Shown: one piece after another, positions 10,350-19,005 of the stretch
Layout of the letters: every line of letters begins with the position of its first letter
How positions within the stretch are numbered: position 1 is the stretch's first letter
Assembly (NCBI RefSeq): GCF_014174275.1
Contig: NZ_JABEQK010000014.1
Span: 1-64,000 of the forward strand
DNA: 64,000 bases
Origin: Gluconacetobacter takamatsuzukensis
GTDB lineage: Bacteria > Pseudomonadota > Alphaproteobacteria > Acetobacterales > Acetobacteraceae
Reading direction: 5' to 3'
Notes under the pieces: generated by a model
The model's database searches: none
Seen by the model: only the letters and a program-made list of their open reading frames with translations
Told to the model about the DNA's origin: nothing
Made by a program: the position numbers and the translations under genes

Positions 10350-11264
10350 ATGCGTTTCGCTGTTGTTTTGTCGTCTCTCCTGTTGACGGGCTTGCCCGGT
10401 GCGGCCGCCTTGGCAGCCGATATGCCGCCGGTGGATCCCGCCAGGCGCGTGACTGCGCCCGTGCCTGCGCCGATGCAACCTGTCGTGCCAGCGCAGCCCG
10501 CCGGGGCGGCACAACCCTCCGCGCCGTTGCATTCCGCCGTGGAATTGCAATCGCCGGTCGGGGCGGCTGCCGTCGCGTCCGCCTCGCCCTTGGGGACGCA
10601 GTCGGCGGCCCATAGGCCCGCCATACAGATTTCAACGCCCGTCAGTGCGCAGATCAGCGCGACCATGTCGGGGCAGTTGACCGAATTTCCGTTTCGGGAC
10701 GGCGATCGGTTTCGTGCCGGCGATGTTCTGGCACGGTTCCAGTGCGGCCAGCAGAAGGCGACACTGGCCCACGCACGGGCCGAATATGTCAAGCGCAAGG
10801 GCCTGCTGGAGGTCCAGAACCGCATGAAGGCGCTCGGCCAGTGGAGCGTGTCCGACCTGCGGTCGGCATCGGCGGATGTCGATGCGGCCGAGGCGGACCT
10901 GGAAATGGGGACGGCGGTGGTGGCGCAATGCACGATCGTCGCCCCGTTCAATGGCCGGGTTTCCAACGTTCTTGTCCATAACTACCAGTATCTGTCCCCG
11001 GGGACGCCGATGCTGGACATTCTGGACGATTCGTCGCTGGAACTGTCGATGATCGTTTCGTCGATGGAATTGCAGCAATTGCGGCCGGGCACGCCCTACA
11101 AGGTCTGGATTCATGAGACCGACCATACCTATGACGCAGTGGTGACGCGCCTGTCTGGCAAGGTCGATCCGGTCAGCAAGACCATCAAGGTCTATGGGCA
11201 ACTGGTGCGGCCGGAGCCGGATCTTCTGCCGGGCATGACCGGCGATGCCATCCTGACGAACTGA
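10350..11264 (+). CDS. Periplasmic HlyD/RND-type adaptor protein
   Basis: A 304-residue membrane-fusion (adaptor) protein with a cleavable signal peptide (MRFAVVLSSLLLTGLPGAAALAA). A Pro/Ala-rich linker to about residue 85 is followed by a split lipoyl/barrel-sandwich half (STPVSAQISATMSGQL, FRDGDRFRAGDVLARF), a short coiled coil and the second half (TIVAPFNGRVSNVLVHNYQY), then a beta-barrel (LSMIVSSMELQQLRPGT). It should bridge an inner-membrane component to the TolC-type channel. An earlier in-frame start at 10284 exists, but 10350 begins directly at the signal peptide. It ends 9 nt before the next gene, so it is in the operon. Confidence 0.87.
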   Translation: MRFAVVLSSLLLTGLPGAAALAADMPPVDPARRVTAPVPAPMQPVVPAQPAGAAQPSAPLHSAVELQSPVGAAAVASASPLGTQSAAHRPAIQISTPVSAQISATMSGQLTEFPFRDGDRFRAGDVLARFQCGQQKATLAHARAEYVKRKGLLEVQNRMKALGQWSVSDLRSASADVDAAEADLEMGTAVVAQCTIVAPFNGRVSNVLVHNYQYLSPGTPMLDILDDSSLELSMIVSSMELQQLRPGTPYKVWIHETDHTYDAVVTRLSGKVDPVSKTIKVYGQLVRPEPDLLPGMTGDAILTN

Positions 11265-11273
11265 CCCGCATCG

Positions 11274-12641
11274 ATGTCCCAAGTCCCCCCGCGTGACATC
11301 GCGGGCCGAGATGTCCGTCAGGCCGATCTGCTGCTGTTTTCGGGCATCCTGGAACTGTGCGAGCGGATCAGGACCTGTCCGCGCGACGAACTGGATTTCG
11401 TGCTCGTCAACGAAACGCGGGAACTGATTCCGTATCAGCAGGCGGCCCTTTACGCACAGGCGACGCATGCCGTGACGGCGGTATCGGGCGTTGCGGTGTT
11501 CGAACGATCCGCGCCCTATGTCCGCTGGATCGGCAGCGTGTTCGCCGCCGTTGCACGGCAGGAGAGCGGCGTGCGTGATGGCAGCGCGGCGGCCCCGGTG
11601 CGTGCGTTGACGGCTGCCGACCTGCCGGAGGAGATCGGCGCGGCGTGGGGAAGCTGGCTGGGGGGGCATGCGCTGCTGGTGCAACTGGGCTCGCGCCACG
11701 GCCCGCTCGGGAAGTGGTTGCTGGCGCGGGCCGAACCGTGGACCGCGCGCGAGGCCCGGCTGCTGGCCCTTGTCGGTGGGGCCTATGCCGAGGCGCGGCA
11801 ACTGGCCGACCTGCCGCACCGGCCCCCGGCACGCCATCGCGCGCGGCGCTGGGTCCTGGCCGGCGCCGCGCTGGTCGCGGCCGTCGCGCTTTATCCTGTC
11901 CGGTCCTGGGTGCTGGCGCCGGCCGAAGTGGTGGCCGCCGACCCGGCCTATATCCGCGCACCCTTTGCCGGGATCGTGCGGCAGATCGATGCCCCGCCGA
12001 ATGGGCCGGTGCAGGCCGGCGCGGTGGTGGTGGAACTGGAACGCGCGCAGCTGGAAAGCCAGTACCAGGTTGCCAGCAAGGCATGGCAGGTCGCCCGGAC
12101 CGAATATGACGAGGCGGCGCAGGCCGGCATGTCGGACCAGAAGGCGCGGGCCCAGGCCGAGCAGTTGCGCGGGCGCATCGATGAGGAGGCGGCCCAGATG
12201 CGCTATCAGGACGAGCTGTTGCGCAAGGCCTCGATCCCGGCGCCGATGAGCGGGCTGGCGCTGTACAACGACCCGTCGGAATGGATTGGGCGGCCGGTCG
12301 AGGCCGGCGAGCGCATCCTGATGGTCGCGCCTGCCTTGTCCCGGCGCATCGAAATCCGGCTGCCTGTGACCGAGATCGGGCATTTCGACCCCGGATCGAC
12401 CGTCCGGTTCTTCGATAACGTGCGGCCCGACCGGCCGAACGAGGGGCACCTGGTCTTTGCATCCTACGGCAGCAGCGCCACGACGGCCGGCATCCTGGCC
12501 TACACGCTGCGGGCCGACATGCGGGCCGACATGCGCCTGGGGCTGAAAGGCACCGCGCGCATTTACGGACCCCGGCACGTCCTGATCCTGTGGGCGTTGC
12601 GCAAGCCGTTGAGCATCGTCCGGCAATGGCTTTCGTTTTGA
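11274..12641 (+). CDS. Membrane HlyD-family adaptor with N-terminal GAF-like domain
   Basis: 455 residues. Residues 1-180 look like a soluble GAF-type sensor fold (LIPYQQAALYAQ, HALLVQLGSRHGPLGKWLLA). A single membrane helix lies at about 192-209 (VLAGAALVAAVALYPVRSWV). The HlyD barrel-sandwich/coiled-coil module follows (DPAYIRAPFAGIVRQI, then PAPMSGLALYNDPSEWIGRP). This predicts a cytoplasmic head and a periplasmic adaptor arm. A cytoplasmic GAF-like head on an adaptor is unusual and could sense a signal or recognise substrate. The family assignment of the HlyD part is secure; the GAF call rests on pattern only. It overlaps the next gene by 16 nt. Confidence 0.82.
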   Translation: MSQVPPRDIAGRDVRQADLLLFSGILELCERIRTCPRDELDFVLVNETRELIPYQQAALYAQATHAVTAVSGVAVFERSAPYVRWIGSVFAAVARQESGVRDGSAAAPVRALTAADLPEEIGAAWGSWLGGHALLVQLGSRHGPLGKWLLARAEPWTAREARLLALVGGAYAEARQLADLPHRPPARHRARRWVLAGAALVAAVALYPVRSWVLAPAEVVAADPAYIRAPFAGIVRQIDAPPNGPVQAGAVVVELERAQLESQYQVASKAWQVARTEYDEAAQAGMSDQKARAQAEQLRGRIDEEAAQMRYQDELLRKASIPAPMSGLALYNDPSEWIGRPVEAGERILMVAPALSRRIEIRLPVTEIGHFDPGSTVRFFDNVRPDRPNEGHLVFASYGSSATTAGILAYTLRADMRADMRLGLKGTARIYGPRHVLILWALRKPLSIVRQWLSF

Positions 12642-14779
12642 GTGCTGATGGCGGCGGCGCGAGCCCCGCTGCGCCATCCGTGCCGCCGCCCGCCTGGCCG
12701 CCCCTGCGGGACGACCTGGAATTGCTGCGCGGCCCGGTCTTCGCCGGTGCCCCGACCTGGACGTTGTACGACCCGGCGCGGCATCGCTATATCCGGCTGG
12801 GCTGGGTCGAGATGGAAATTCTCCAGCGCTGGCATATGGCCGATGTGCAGGCGATCATCGCCGACATCGCGTTGACGACGACCCTGCGGCCCACGGTGCA
12901 GGACGTGAACGACATGCTGCTGTTCGCGCGGCAGGCGGAATTGGTCGCGCCCGGCCAGCGCGGCGACAGCCTGCGGCTGGCGCAACGCGCGCGGCGGCCG
13001 GGTGCCCTGACGTGGCTGCTGCATCATTATCTTTTCTTCAGGATTCGGCTCTGCAATCCGGATCGGCTTCTGGCGTGGGCGACCCCGCATCTGCGCTGGA
13101 TATTCACGCGCGGGTTCTGCGTGGGGGCGGGCCTGTTCGCCTTGACCGGCCTGATGCTGATCGCGCAGCAATGGGCGACGTTCGCCCAGGGGTTCGCGCG
13201 GCTGATGACGCCCGAAGGGGCGTTCGGCATTGCCTGTGCGCTGGTGCTGAGCAAGATCCTGCATGAATGCGGGCACGGTATCGCCGCCCGGCATTTCGGC
13301 TGCCGCGTGCCGTCGATGGGGGTGGCGTTTCTGGTTCTCTGGCCGGTCCTGTGGACGGATACCACCGATGCGTGGCGCCTGACGCGGACACGGGACCGGC
13401 TGGTCATCGACTGCGCCGGCATGGTGGCGGAGACGCTGCTGGCAGCCTGTGCCTCGATCGTGTGGAGCGTGCTGCCGGACGGGCCGCTGCGCGACGGGGC
13501 GTTCACGCTGGGCAGTTCGACATGGATCCTGACGCTGTCGGTCAATCTCAGCCCGCTGATGCGCTTCGACGGCTATTATATCCTGTCCGACCTTCTCGGG
13601 GTGCCAAACCTTCAGGAACGGGCCTTCGCCTGGACGCGATGGCGCACCCGGCGCCTGCTGTTCGGTGGTGACGCGCCGCCGCCGGAGGCGTTTTCCCGCA
13701 AGCAGGGCGGGTTGTTGCTGGGTTATAGTGTCGCGACGTGGTTCTACCGGTTCTTTCTGTTCACCGGGATTGCACTGGTGGTCTATCACGCGGTGTTCCG
13801 GGCTTTGGGCGCCGTGCTGATGGGCATCGAACTGTGGGTGTTCCTCGCCCGGCCCATCCTGCGCGAAGCGGTGGAGTGGGTACGGCAGATTCGATCGAAC
13901 CATAGGCATTGGCGGGCGCAGGGAACGGCGCTGGCCGTGATGGCGGTGCTGATCCTGCTGTTGGTCCCGTGGCGGACGCACCTGCATGCGCCGGCCATCC
14001 TGCGCGCGGCCGAGCAGGCCGAGCTTTATACCGACGATGCCGGGGTGGTGACCGCGCCGCCGGTCGACGGCATGGAGATGACGAGAGGGCAGGTCGTCGC
14101 CATCCTGCGTTCGCCCGGACTGGAGCATGATGTCGCGGTCGGGCAGGCGCGGCTGGTCTCGCTGAATGCCAGTCTGGCGGGGCGCGATTTCGATCCGACG
14201 CAGACATCGGCCCTGAATGACACGATCGACCAGATCGCGCAGCAGACCGCCGAACTGGACCATCTGCAGGCATCCATGCGGCTGCTGACGGTGCATGCGC
14301 CCTTTTCCGGCCGGCTGGTGGATGTTCCCCCCGATATCCGGGCCGGCGACACGCTGCGTCGCCATGAACGGATCGGCACCCTTGTTACCGACACGCGCGC
14401 CGTTATCGAGGTCTATGTCGACGAGGCCGATATCGACGGGCTGCACATCGGCGCCCGCGCGTGGTTCCAGGCGCCGGGGGCGGACGGAGGGGTGACCGAT
14501 GCCCGGGTGAGATCGATTTCGCCGGCCTCGATCGGGCATCTGGATTCGCCGGAAGCCGCGTCGGTCTATGGCGGGCATATCCAGGCGCGCAAGGACGATA
14601 ACGGGCAATTGGTGCCCGACGGTGCGGTCTATCGTGTCATTCTGGAGCCGGAGCAGGGGGGTGGGTCCATTCCTCCGCGCCAGCCCGGCATTGCCGTTAT
14701 CCAGAGCCGGCCGATGTCGCTGCTGGCGCGCGTGTATCGCAGGACGGTTGCGCTGCTGATGGGGGAAGCGGGTTTCTGA
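12626..14779 (+). CDS. M50 (site-2-protease-like) metalloprotease fused to HlyD-type adaptor
   Basis: 717 residues from ATG 12626 (a GTG at 12590 is an alternative). Order of parts: an N-terminal PqqD-like winged-helix region (YDPARHRYIRLGWVEMEILQ), a polytopic membrane segment with the zinc motif HECGH (residues 213-217) and the matching downstream motif LMRFDGYYILSDLL (Asp315), then a last membrane helix (LAVMAVLILLLVPW) and a HlyD barrel-sandwich/coiled-coil arm (ELYTDDAGVVTAPPVDGMEM, HAPFSGRLVDVPPDIRAGD). Families of this build exist in proteobacteria beside large secreted proteins; their biochemical role is not established as far as I know. It may process or escort the adhesin through the inner membrane. 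It is the last gene of the export set. Confidence 0.85.
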   Translation: MAFVLSADGGGASPAAPSVPPPAWPPLRDDLELLRGPVFAGAPTWTLYDPARHRYIRLGWVEMEILQRWHMADVQAIIADIALTTTLRPTVQDVNDMLLFARQAELVAPGQRGDSLRLAQRARRPGALTWLLHHYLFFRIRLCNPDRLLAWATPHLRWIFTRGFCVGAGLFALTGLMLIAQQWATFAQGFARLMTPEGAFGIACALVLSKILHECGHGIAARHFGCRVPSMGVAFLVLWPVLWTDTTDAWRLTRTRDRLVIDCAGMVAETLLAACASIVWSVLPDGPLRDGAFTLGSSTWILTLSVNLSPLMRFDGYYILSDLLGVPNLQERAFAWTRWRTRRLLFGGDAPPPEAFSRKQGGLLLGYSVATWFYRFFLFTGIALVVYHAVFRALGAVLMGIELWVFLARPILREAVEWVRQIRSNHRHWRAQGTALAVMAVLILLLVPWRTHLHAPAILRAAEQAELYTDDAGVVTAPPVDGMEMTRGQVVAILRSPGLEHDVAVGQARLVSLNASLAGRDFDPTQTSALNDTIDQIAQQTAELDHLQASMRLLTVHAPFSGRLVDVPPDIRAGDTLRRHERIGTLVTDTRAVIEVYVDEADIDGLHIGARAWFQAPGADGGVTDARVRSISPASIGHLDSPEAASVYGGHIQARKDDNGQLVPDGAVYRVILEPEQGGGSIPPRQPGIAVIQSRPMSLLARVYRRTVALLMGEAGF

Positions 14780-14879
14780 GGTGTCCGGCCCGTGCGGGGC
14801 GCGGGGAGGCCTATTAAACTTCGGTCATGGGCCGCCGCCTGCCGAAACGGCATGATTTCTGGGGGCGGGATTATGCGGT

Positions 14880-16796
14880 ATGGAATCTCCCATGCTGGAC
14901 ATCCATACCTATGACGCCCGGGCGGGCGGCAATGTTCTCTACAAGGCGCTGGTTCATCCGCTGGCGGCCGAGGCGCTGGCGGGGCTGGCGGCTTCGGTCC
15001 GTGCCGCCGGACCGGTGGCGGTGTACGATCCCGAGGGGATGTTCGCCATGGTGCTGGCGCTATGCCCCGGTGGTGTGGACGGGTTGGGCGGGCTGGGCGT
15101 CATCGAAGGTGTGTATGTCCATGATACGCAGCGCGTCGGCCAGCCCACGGCGGCGGGGCCGGCGCGGGCGCTGGTGGATCTGCCGCTTGCCTCCGTCGGG
15201 GCGGTGCTGGCCGTCAGCTTCGAGGGCGCGCGGGTGCGCGACCGCATTGCGCATCTGCTGCCCGAGGGGGCGCGGGTGTTCGCGCTGGATGGCGTGCGGT
15301 TGCCCGACGCGTTGCTGACCGTGCCGGGCCGCTATCTCGACCGGCTGAATTTTGCGACCAACCATGCCTTCTTTCGCGATGCGGACGGGTTGTCGACCCG
15401 GCTGGTCACGGCGAATTACTGGGCGCGCTATGGGGCCGCGGACGTGCGGCTGTGGCTGCGGCTGTTCGGCGCCGCGGGCGAGGTGCTGGCCAGTTGGGAG
15501 GAGAAGGTGCCCGAGGGCGAGGGCGCGATCGTGATCGACAGCCAGGTGGTGCGTGAGCGTTTCGGGCTGCCGCCCTTCGTCGGGCAATTGTTCGTGCATG
15601 CGATCGGCGTGGCCGGGCATGATGTGGTGAAATATGCCCTGGATACCTACGGCACGGGGGAGAATCCCAGCCTGTCGGTGACGCATGATGCCAATGCCTG
15701 GCCCTCGGACCGGTATGCCAACCTGCCGGCCCCGGATGAGGGCGAGGAGGTGGTGCTGTGGGTGCAGAACAGCCACGCCGTGCCGATTCCAGCCGGTGCG
15801 ATGGCGTTCAATCGCATGGGGGAGGACAGGCAGGTGCCGATTGCGCGCGGCATCGGCCCCTATGAAACGGTGGCGATCCCTGTTTCCGACTGTCTGCCGG
15901 ACCTGCATTGGCCGGCGCAGATCGAGCTTCGGTCGGGGCGGTATCTGGTACGGCCGCGCTATGAGGTGACGCGTGCCGCGCGGACGCGCATTGCCCATCT
16001 GAACGTGGAGCGGGCGGATCTGCGCCCCGACCCGGGAATCGCGGATCTGCCGGCCAGCCTGGGGCGGGGGTATCTGCTGCCGTTCCCGATTCTCGACCCC
16101 GCGCGGTTCCGCACCGTCGTCCAGCCGTCGCCGATGGCCGAATCGCAGGCGACCCTGCCGTTGCGCCTGGATTGCTTCGATACCCAGGGGCGGCTGACCG
16201 GCCGGAAATTCCTGGGTTGCCTGCCGCGCGACCATGATCTGGCGCAGGATGTGGCGGAATTGGACGTGCCCGAGGGGCATGGGGAGCTGGTCTATGATTT
16301 TCGCGACGGGGGCGAAGCCGATGGTTGGCTGCATGCGCTGATCCGGTTCACGGCACGGGAGGGTGGGCATGCCGCCGAGACCAGCTTCGGGGCGCATGTC
16401 TTCAACACCGTCATGACCTATCGGGACGAGCCGCAATCCTATTCCGGTCCGCCGCCGGGGCTGAGCACGCGGCTGTTCCTGAAGGGCGGGAACGGGCTGG
16501 GCCAGGCGTTCTGCTGCCTGATCTATCCTGCGTCAGCGGCCTGGCGCCCGTGGTCGCGGACCATGCTGAGCCTGCATGACGGGCAAGGGCGGACTGTGGC
16601 GAAGGCGGAGATGGAGATCGCCTGTTCGGGATCGGCGATGGTCTGGCCGCATCGCCTGTTCGGCGGGGCGGCGGTCGAGCGGGCCGGAATGGGTGCTTAT
16701 GTGATGATTCGCGACGTGACGTGCCGGCTGTTCGGCTATCATGGCGTGATGCGGGACGACGGGGCTTTCTCGCTGGACCATATGTTCGGGTTTTGA
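14880..16796 (+). CDS. Conserved-looking protein of unknown function (638 aa)
   Basis: I do not recognise this family. The protein is soluble-looking, has no signal peptide or membrane helix, and is rich in beta-strand patterns (DVRLWLRLFGAAGEVLASWE, LVYDFRDGGEADGWLHALIR). It has regular aromatic and charged residues and high-G+C third positions, so it is clearly coding. Start ATG 14880 follows a GGGGCGGG stretch; ATG 14892 is an alternative. It lies 100 nt after the M50-HlyD fusion in the same direction, so it may belong to the export operon, but no motif links it to secretion. A tRNA gene follows. Confidence 0.75.
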   Translation: MESPMLDIHTYDARAGGNVLYKALVHPLAAEALAGLAASVRAAGPVAVYDPEGMFAMVLALCPGGVDGLGGLGVIEGVYVHDTQRVGQPTAAGPARALVDLPLASVGAVLAVSFEGARVRDRIAHLLPEGARVFALDGVRLPDALLTVPGRYLDRLNFATNHAFFRDADGLSTRLVTANYWARYGAADVRLWLRLFGAAGEVLASWEEKVPEGEGAIVIDSQVVRERFGLPPFVGQLFVHAIGVAGHDVVKYALDTYGTGENPSLSVTHDANAWPSDRYANLPAPDEGEEVVLWVQNSHAVPIPAGAMAFNRMGEDRQVPIARGIGPYETVAIPVSDCLPDLHWPAQIELRSGRYLVRPRYEVTRAARTRIAHLNVERADLRPDPGIADLPASLGRGYLLPFPILDPARFRTVVQPSPMAESQATLPLRLDCFDTQGRLTGRKFLGCLPRDHDLAQDVAELDVPEGHGELVYDFRDGGEADGWLHALIRFTAREGGHAAETSFGAHVFNTVMTYRDEPQSYSGPPPGLSTRLFLKGGNGLGQAFCCLIYPASAAWRPWSRTMLSLHDGQGRTVAKAEMEIACSGSAMVWPHRLFGGAAVERAGMGAYVMIRDVTCRLFGYHGVMRDDGAFSLDHMFGF

Positions 16797-16864
16797 AGAA
16801 TGTGTGACGGGGTGTCTTGCGGGTCGGAGGGAGATCTATTATGAGGTCCCCACCGGGCACGGAT

Positions 16865-16939
16865 GGGTGCGTAGCTCAGCGGTAGAGCATCGCCTTCACA
16901 CGGCGGGGGTCACAGGTTCAATCCCTGTCGCACCCACCA
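16865..16939 (+). tRNA. tRNA-Val(CAC)
   Basis: A full cloverleaf is readable: acceptor GGGTGCG/CGCACCC, D arm GCTC..GAGC, anticodon loop TTCACAC (anticodon CAC), T arm ACAGG TTCAATC CCTGT, discriminator A and encoded CCA. A TATTAT at 16837-16842 sits where a -10 box would be expected, with no convincing -35. Confidence 0.96.
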
Positions 16940-17398
16940 TCCGATCCCCGGTTTCTCCCGATTTTTAATGCCTCATGTTGTCATTTGAGGTCCATAGCCT
17001 GGCAAGTCGAAGCGTATCGACGTGGCTTGGCGTGGCGGAATCCGTGCCGGAGACGTGCCACGGTTTTGTAACCGGCCGAGCGGCAGACTCGGGTCGGTCA
17101 GGGCAGAGCCTCAGGCAGGTTGCAGCAGGTCCGGCCCGTTATTCGCAGGCCTGTTGACCTCCTGCCCGATGGGCCAGCAGCGAAGACGCCCACGCCGGCC
17201 GGCATGCGAGAGGCAATCCTGTAATGATTGCCAAATGTTAAGAACTGCATCCGTGGCAGAAGCACGTTGATTCCAAGGCCGCGGCGTTGTTACCATTTGT
17301 CAATGTAGTTCGTGCGCTATCGTACGGCTCCAGAACAGTGCAGCCAGCGGGTATTTACCTCCATGAACCGATTGACGTCAGGGAGATGCGCCGAAGGC
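16940..17398. other. Non-coding stretch between tRNA-Val and the sulfotransferase gene
   Basis: About 460 bases without a convincing gene. Short open frames here lack ribosome-binding sites and protein-like composition. By eye the base composition is more mixed than in flanking genes. No clear terminator or promoter was seen. Confidence 0.5.
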
Positions 17399-18520
17399 AT
17401 GAATGTCGTGGCGCCTCGGCCCCTCACTGTTTCCGATCAGTCTTTGGAAGAAGAACATCGCTGGGCCGATCCGATATGGCGGGACGCGTGGCTTGGTGTC
17501 TTGCCCTACTTATCGCGGGACGACCGGGTCCTGCTGCCGGAAGGTGGCTGGCCTGCTGCAGATGTCGCCGAAATGCGGATCTACCGCCATGTTATTGATG
17601 TTGGCGACGCCACGGTCCTGTTTCTCTACAAAGGCCGGATGTCTGGCATTTCCCCCGCCACCCTGAAGAAGATCTATCACACTTGGCGACCGGTTTTCGC
17701 CAACGACGTTTTCGCCTGTTTCGTGCGCCGCGGTCTGCGGGGCCTCCTGGACCGGAAGCTGCGACGTGCAAAGCATTATGAGGTCGTCAGAGAATTCCTG
17801 GGCGCGCGGAAACTGCGGCGCTGCAAAGATACGACTTTTTTCGTGCATATCCCCAAGACGGCCGGCACGACCGTATGGGAAGCCGTCGCGGGTTCGGTTC
17901 CAGCTAAGCTCTACTGCGAGAATTACGAGGCCTTTGGTTGCCATCCTCCGGTCGCGGCGAATTTCGATCTGATTGGCGGCCATGTGTCCTTGCCGATCCT
18001 GGCCCGCTGGGCGGGGCCGAATGATCGTTTTGCATCGGTACTGCGGGATCCGCTCGCGCGTTTCCGTTCCGCGTTCCTGCATTGCCGTCGCGCGAAGGAG
18101 GATGTTGAAACCTTTACCCCCGCCATGCGTATGATGCGCGAACGCCCGTTGGCGGATTTTCTATCCGACCCGGGTGCGCCGATGGAGATCTGCCAGCAAA
18201 CCATCATGCTGGGTTTTGCATTCGACCGCGTCTACGGCCCTGAAGTGGAGCAGGAGGTTTTCGACCGGGCTCGCGCTGCCCTCGATCAAAGCGGGAGCAT
18301 CTTCGCTACGGCCCGGCAATTGCCAGACTTCATCGACAGAGTGCGCGCGAGGCTGCACCTTCCCCCGCTTGAGGGGCAACTGCCATTACGGAATGCCAGC
18401 GATATGAAGGCACAAGCCCGTGATATCGAGGAATTTGAGGCGTTTGTGCCGACGATCCGCGGGATGCTGGCGATGGAGCAGGAACTCTACGATATCGTGG
18501 CCCGACGGGAGAACCGCTGA
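17399..18520 (+). CDS. Sulfotransferase-family protein (PAPS-dependent, Sulfotransfer_2-like)
   Basis: Carries the two PAPS-binding signatures of sulfotransferases: the 5'-phosphosulfate loop FVHIPKTAGTTVWEAV and the 3'-phosphate motif ASVLRDPLARFRSAFL, separated by GGHVSLPILARW. Such enzymes transfer sulfate from PAPS to sugars or other surface molecules. The N-terminal 130 residues are not assigned. The start is uncertain: ATG 17399 (373 aa), ATG 17363 and GTG 17312 are all in frame and none has a strong Shine-Dalgarno site. It is a solo gene between two tRNA-Val genes with codon use less G+C-extreme than neighbours, so it may be horizontally acquired. It could decorate a surface polysaccharide. 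Confidence 0.8.
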   Translation: MNVVAPRPLTVSDQSLEEEHRWADPIWRDAWLGVLPYLSRDDRVLLPEGGWPAADVAEMRIYRHVIDVGDATVLFLYKGRMSGISPATLKKIYHTWRPVFANDVFACFVRRGLRGLLDRKLRRAKHYEVVREFLGARKLRRCKDTTFFVHIPKTAGTTVWEAVAGSVPAKLYCENYEAFGCHPPVAANFDLIGGHVSLPILARWAGPNDRFASVLRDPLARFRSAFLHCRRAKEDVETFTPAMRMMRERPLADFLSDPGAPMEICQQTIMLGFAFDRVYGPEVEQEVFDRARAALDQSGSIFATARQLPDFIDRVRARLHLPPLEGQLPLRNASDMKAQARDIEEFEAFVPTIRGMLAMEQELYDIVARRENR

Positions 18521-18575
18521 GGCAGCGCCCGATGGTCGCCGCTGAGGACCGTGACAACATGAAGGCTGGCAACGC

Positions 18576-18606
18576 GAAAAGAGCCCGCGGCCTTTCCCGT
18601 GGGCTC
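18576..18606 (-). terminator. Rho-independent terminator (minus strand)
   Basis: A 10-bp stem (18581-18590 with 18597-18606, one G-U pair) with a 6-nt loop is followed on the minus strand by TTTTCGC. It starts 8 nt after a minus-strand stop codon at 18615-18617, so it most likely closes that small gene. Confidence 0.6.
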
Positions 18607-18614
18607 AGGAATTG

Positions 18615-18888
18615 TCATCCATCCAGGAAGCCGGCATTCGCCGCCGCCGGCGCATCCGAGTCCTGTCCATCCAGCAGCCCGTCGGCCGGCATCAACTGCC
18701 GCCATGCCAGCCCGCCCGGCGTTGAGGTTGGCGTAGCGCCCATTGTTCCCTGGCACCGTCGCGACCGCAGCAGCGAATGCGGCAGGCGACGACAGTGCGC
18801 CGACTGCACCGGCCGCCCAACCGCTCGCGGTATCGACCGTTGCCACGACAACAGAGGCGCTGGCTGCCATCCGACCGGGAAATCCCAA
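18615..18888 (-). pseudogene. Possible small or decayed gene upstream of a terminator
   Basis: On the minus strand one frame from ATG 18888 looks protein-like at first (ASASVVVATVDTASGWAAGA). A second frame supplies a plausible C-terminus (LMPADGLLDGQDSDAPAAAN) that stops at 18615, just before a good terminator. Neither frame is convincing over its whole length, so a frameshifted remnant is possible. No family is recognised. It could instead be non-coding DNA in front of a terminator. Confidence 0.25.
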
Positions 18889-18969
18889 ATATATTTTATT
18901 ATCTTGCTTATGTTGTCAGGCTTCGGCGCGTCCGCTGCTGTGGTCGCGCGTTTGCTGTCGCGATTTTTC

Positions 18970-18999
18970 TTGACACTTAAAAGTGATTTGAGCCATCAA
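18970..18999 (+). promoter_or_regulatory. Promoter of the candidate small RNA
   Basis: Perfect -35 TTGACA at 18970-18975 with a weak -10 CATCAA at 18994-18999 (18-nt spacer). Transcription would start near 19006, immediately before a folded RNA that ends in a strong terminator. Confidence 0.5.
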
Positions 19000-19005
19000 A
19001 ATCGG

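Noticed and set aside
10632-12677. 681-residue minus-strand frame opposite the HlyD genes (also 12563-14608)
   Set aside because: Arg/Pro/Gln/His-rich antisense shadow of well-supported adaptor and M50 genes.
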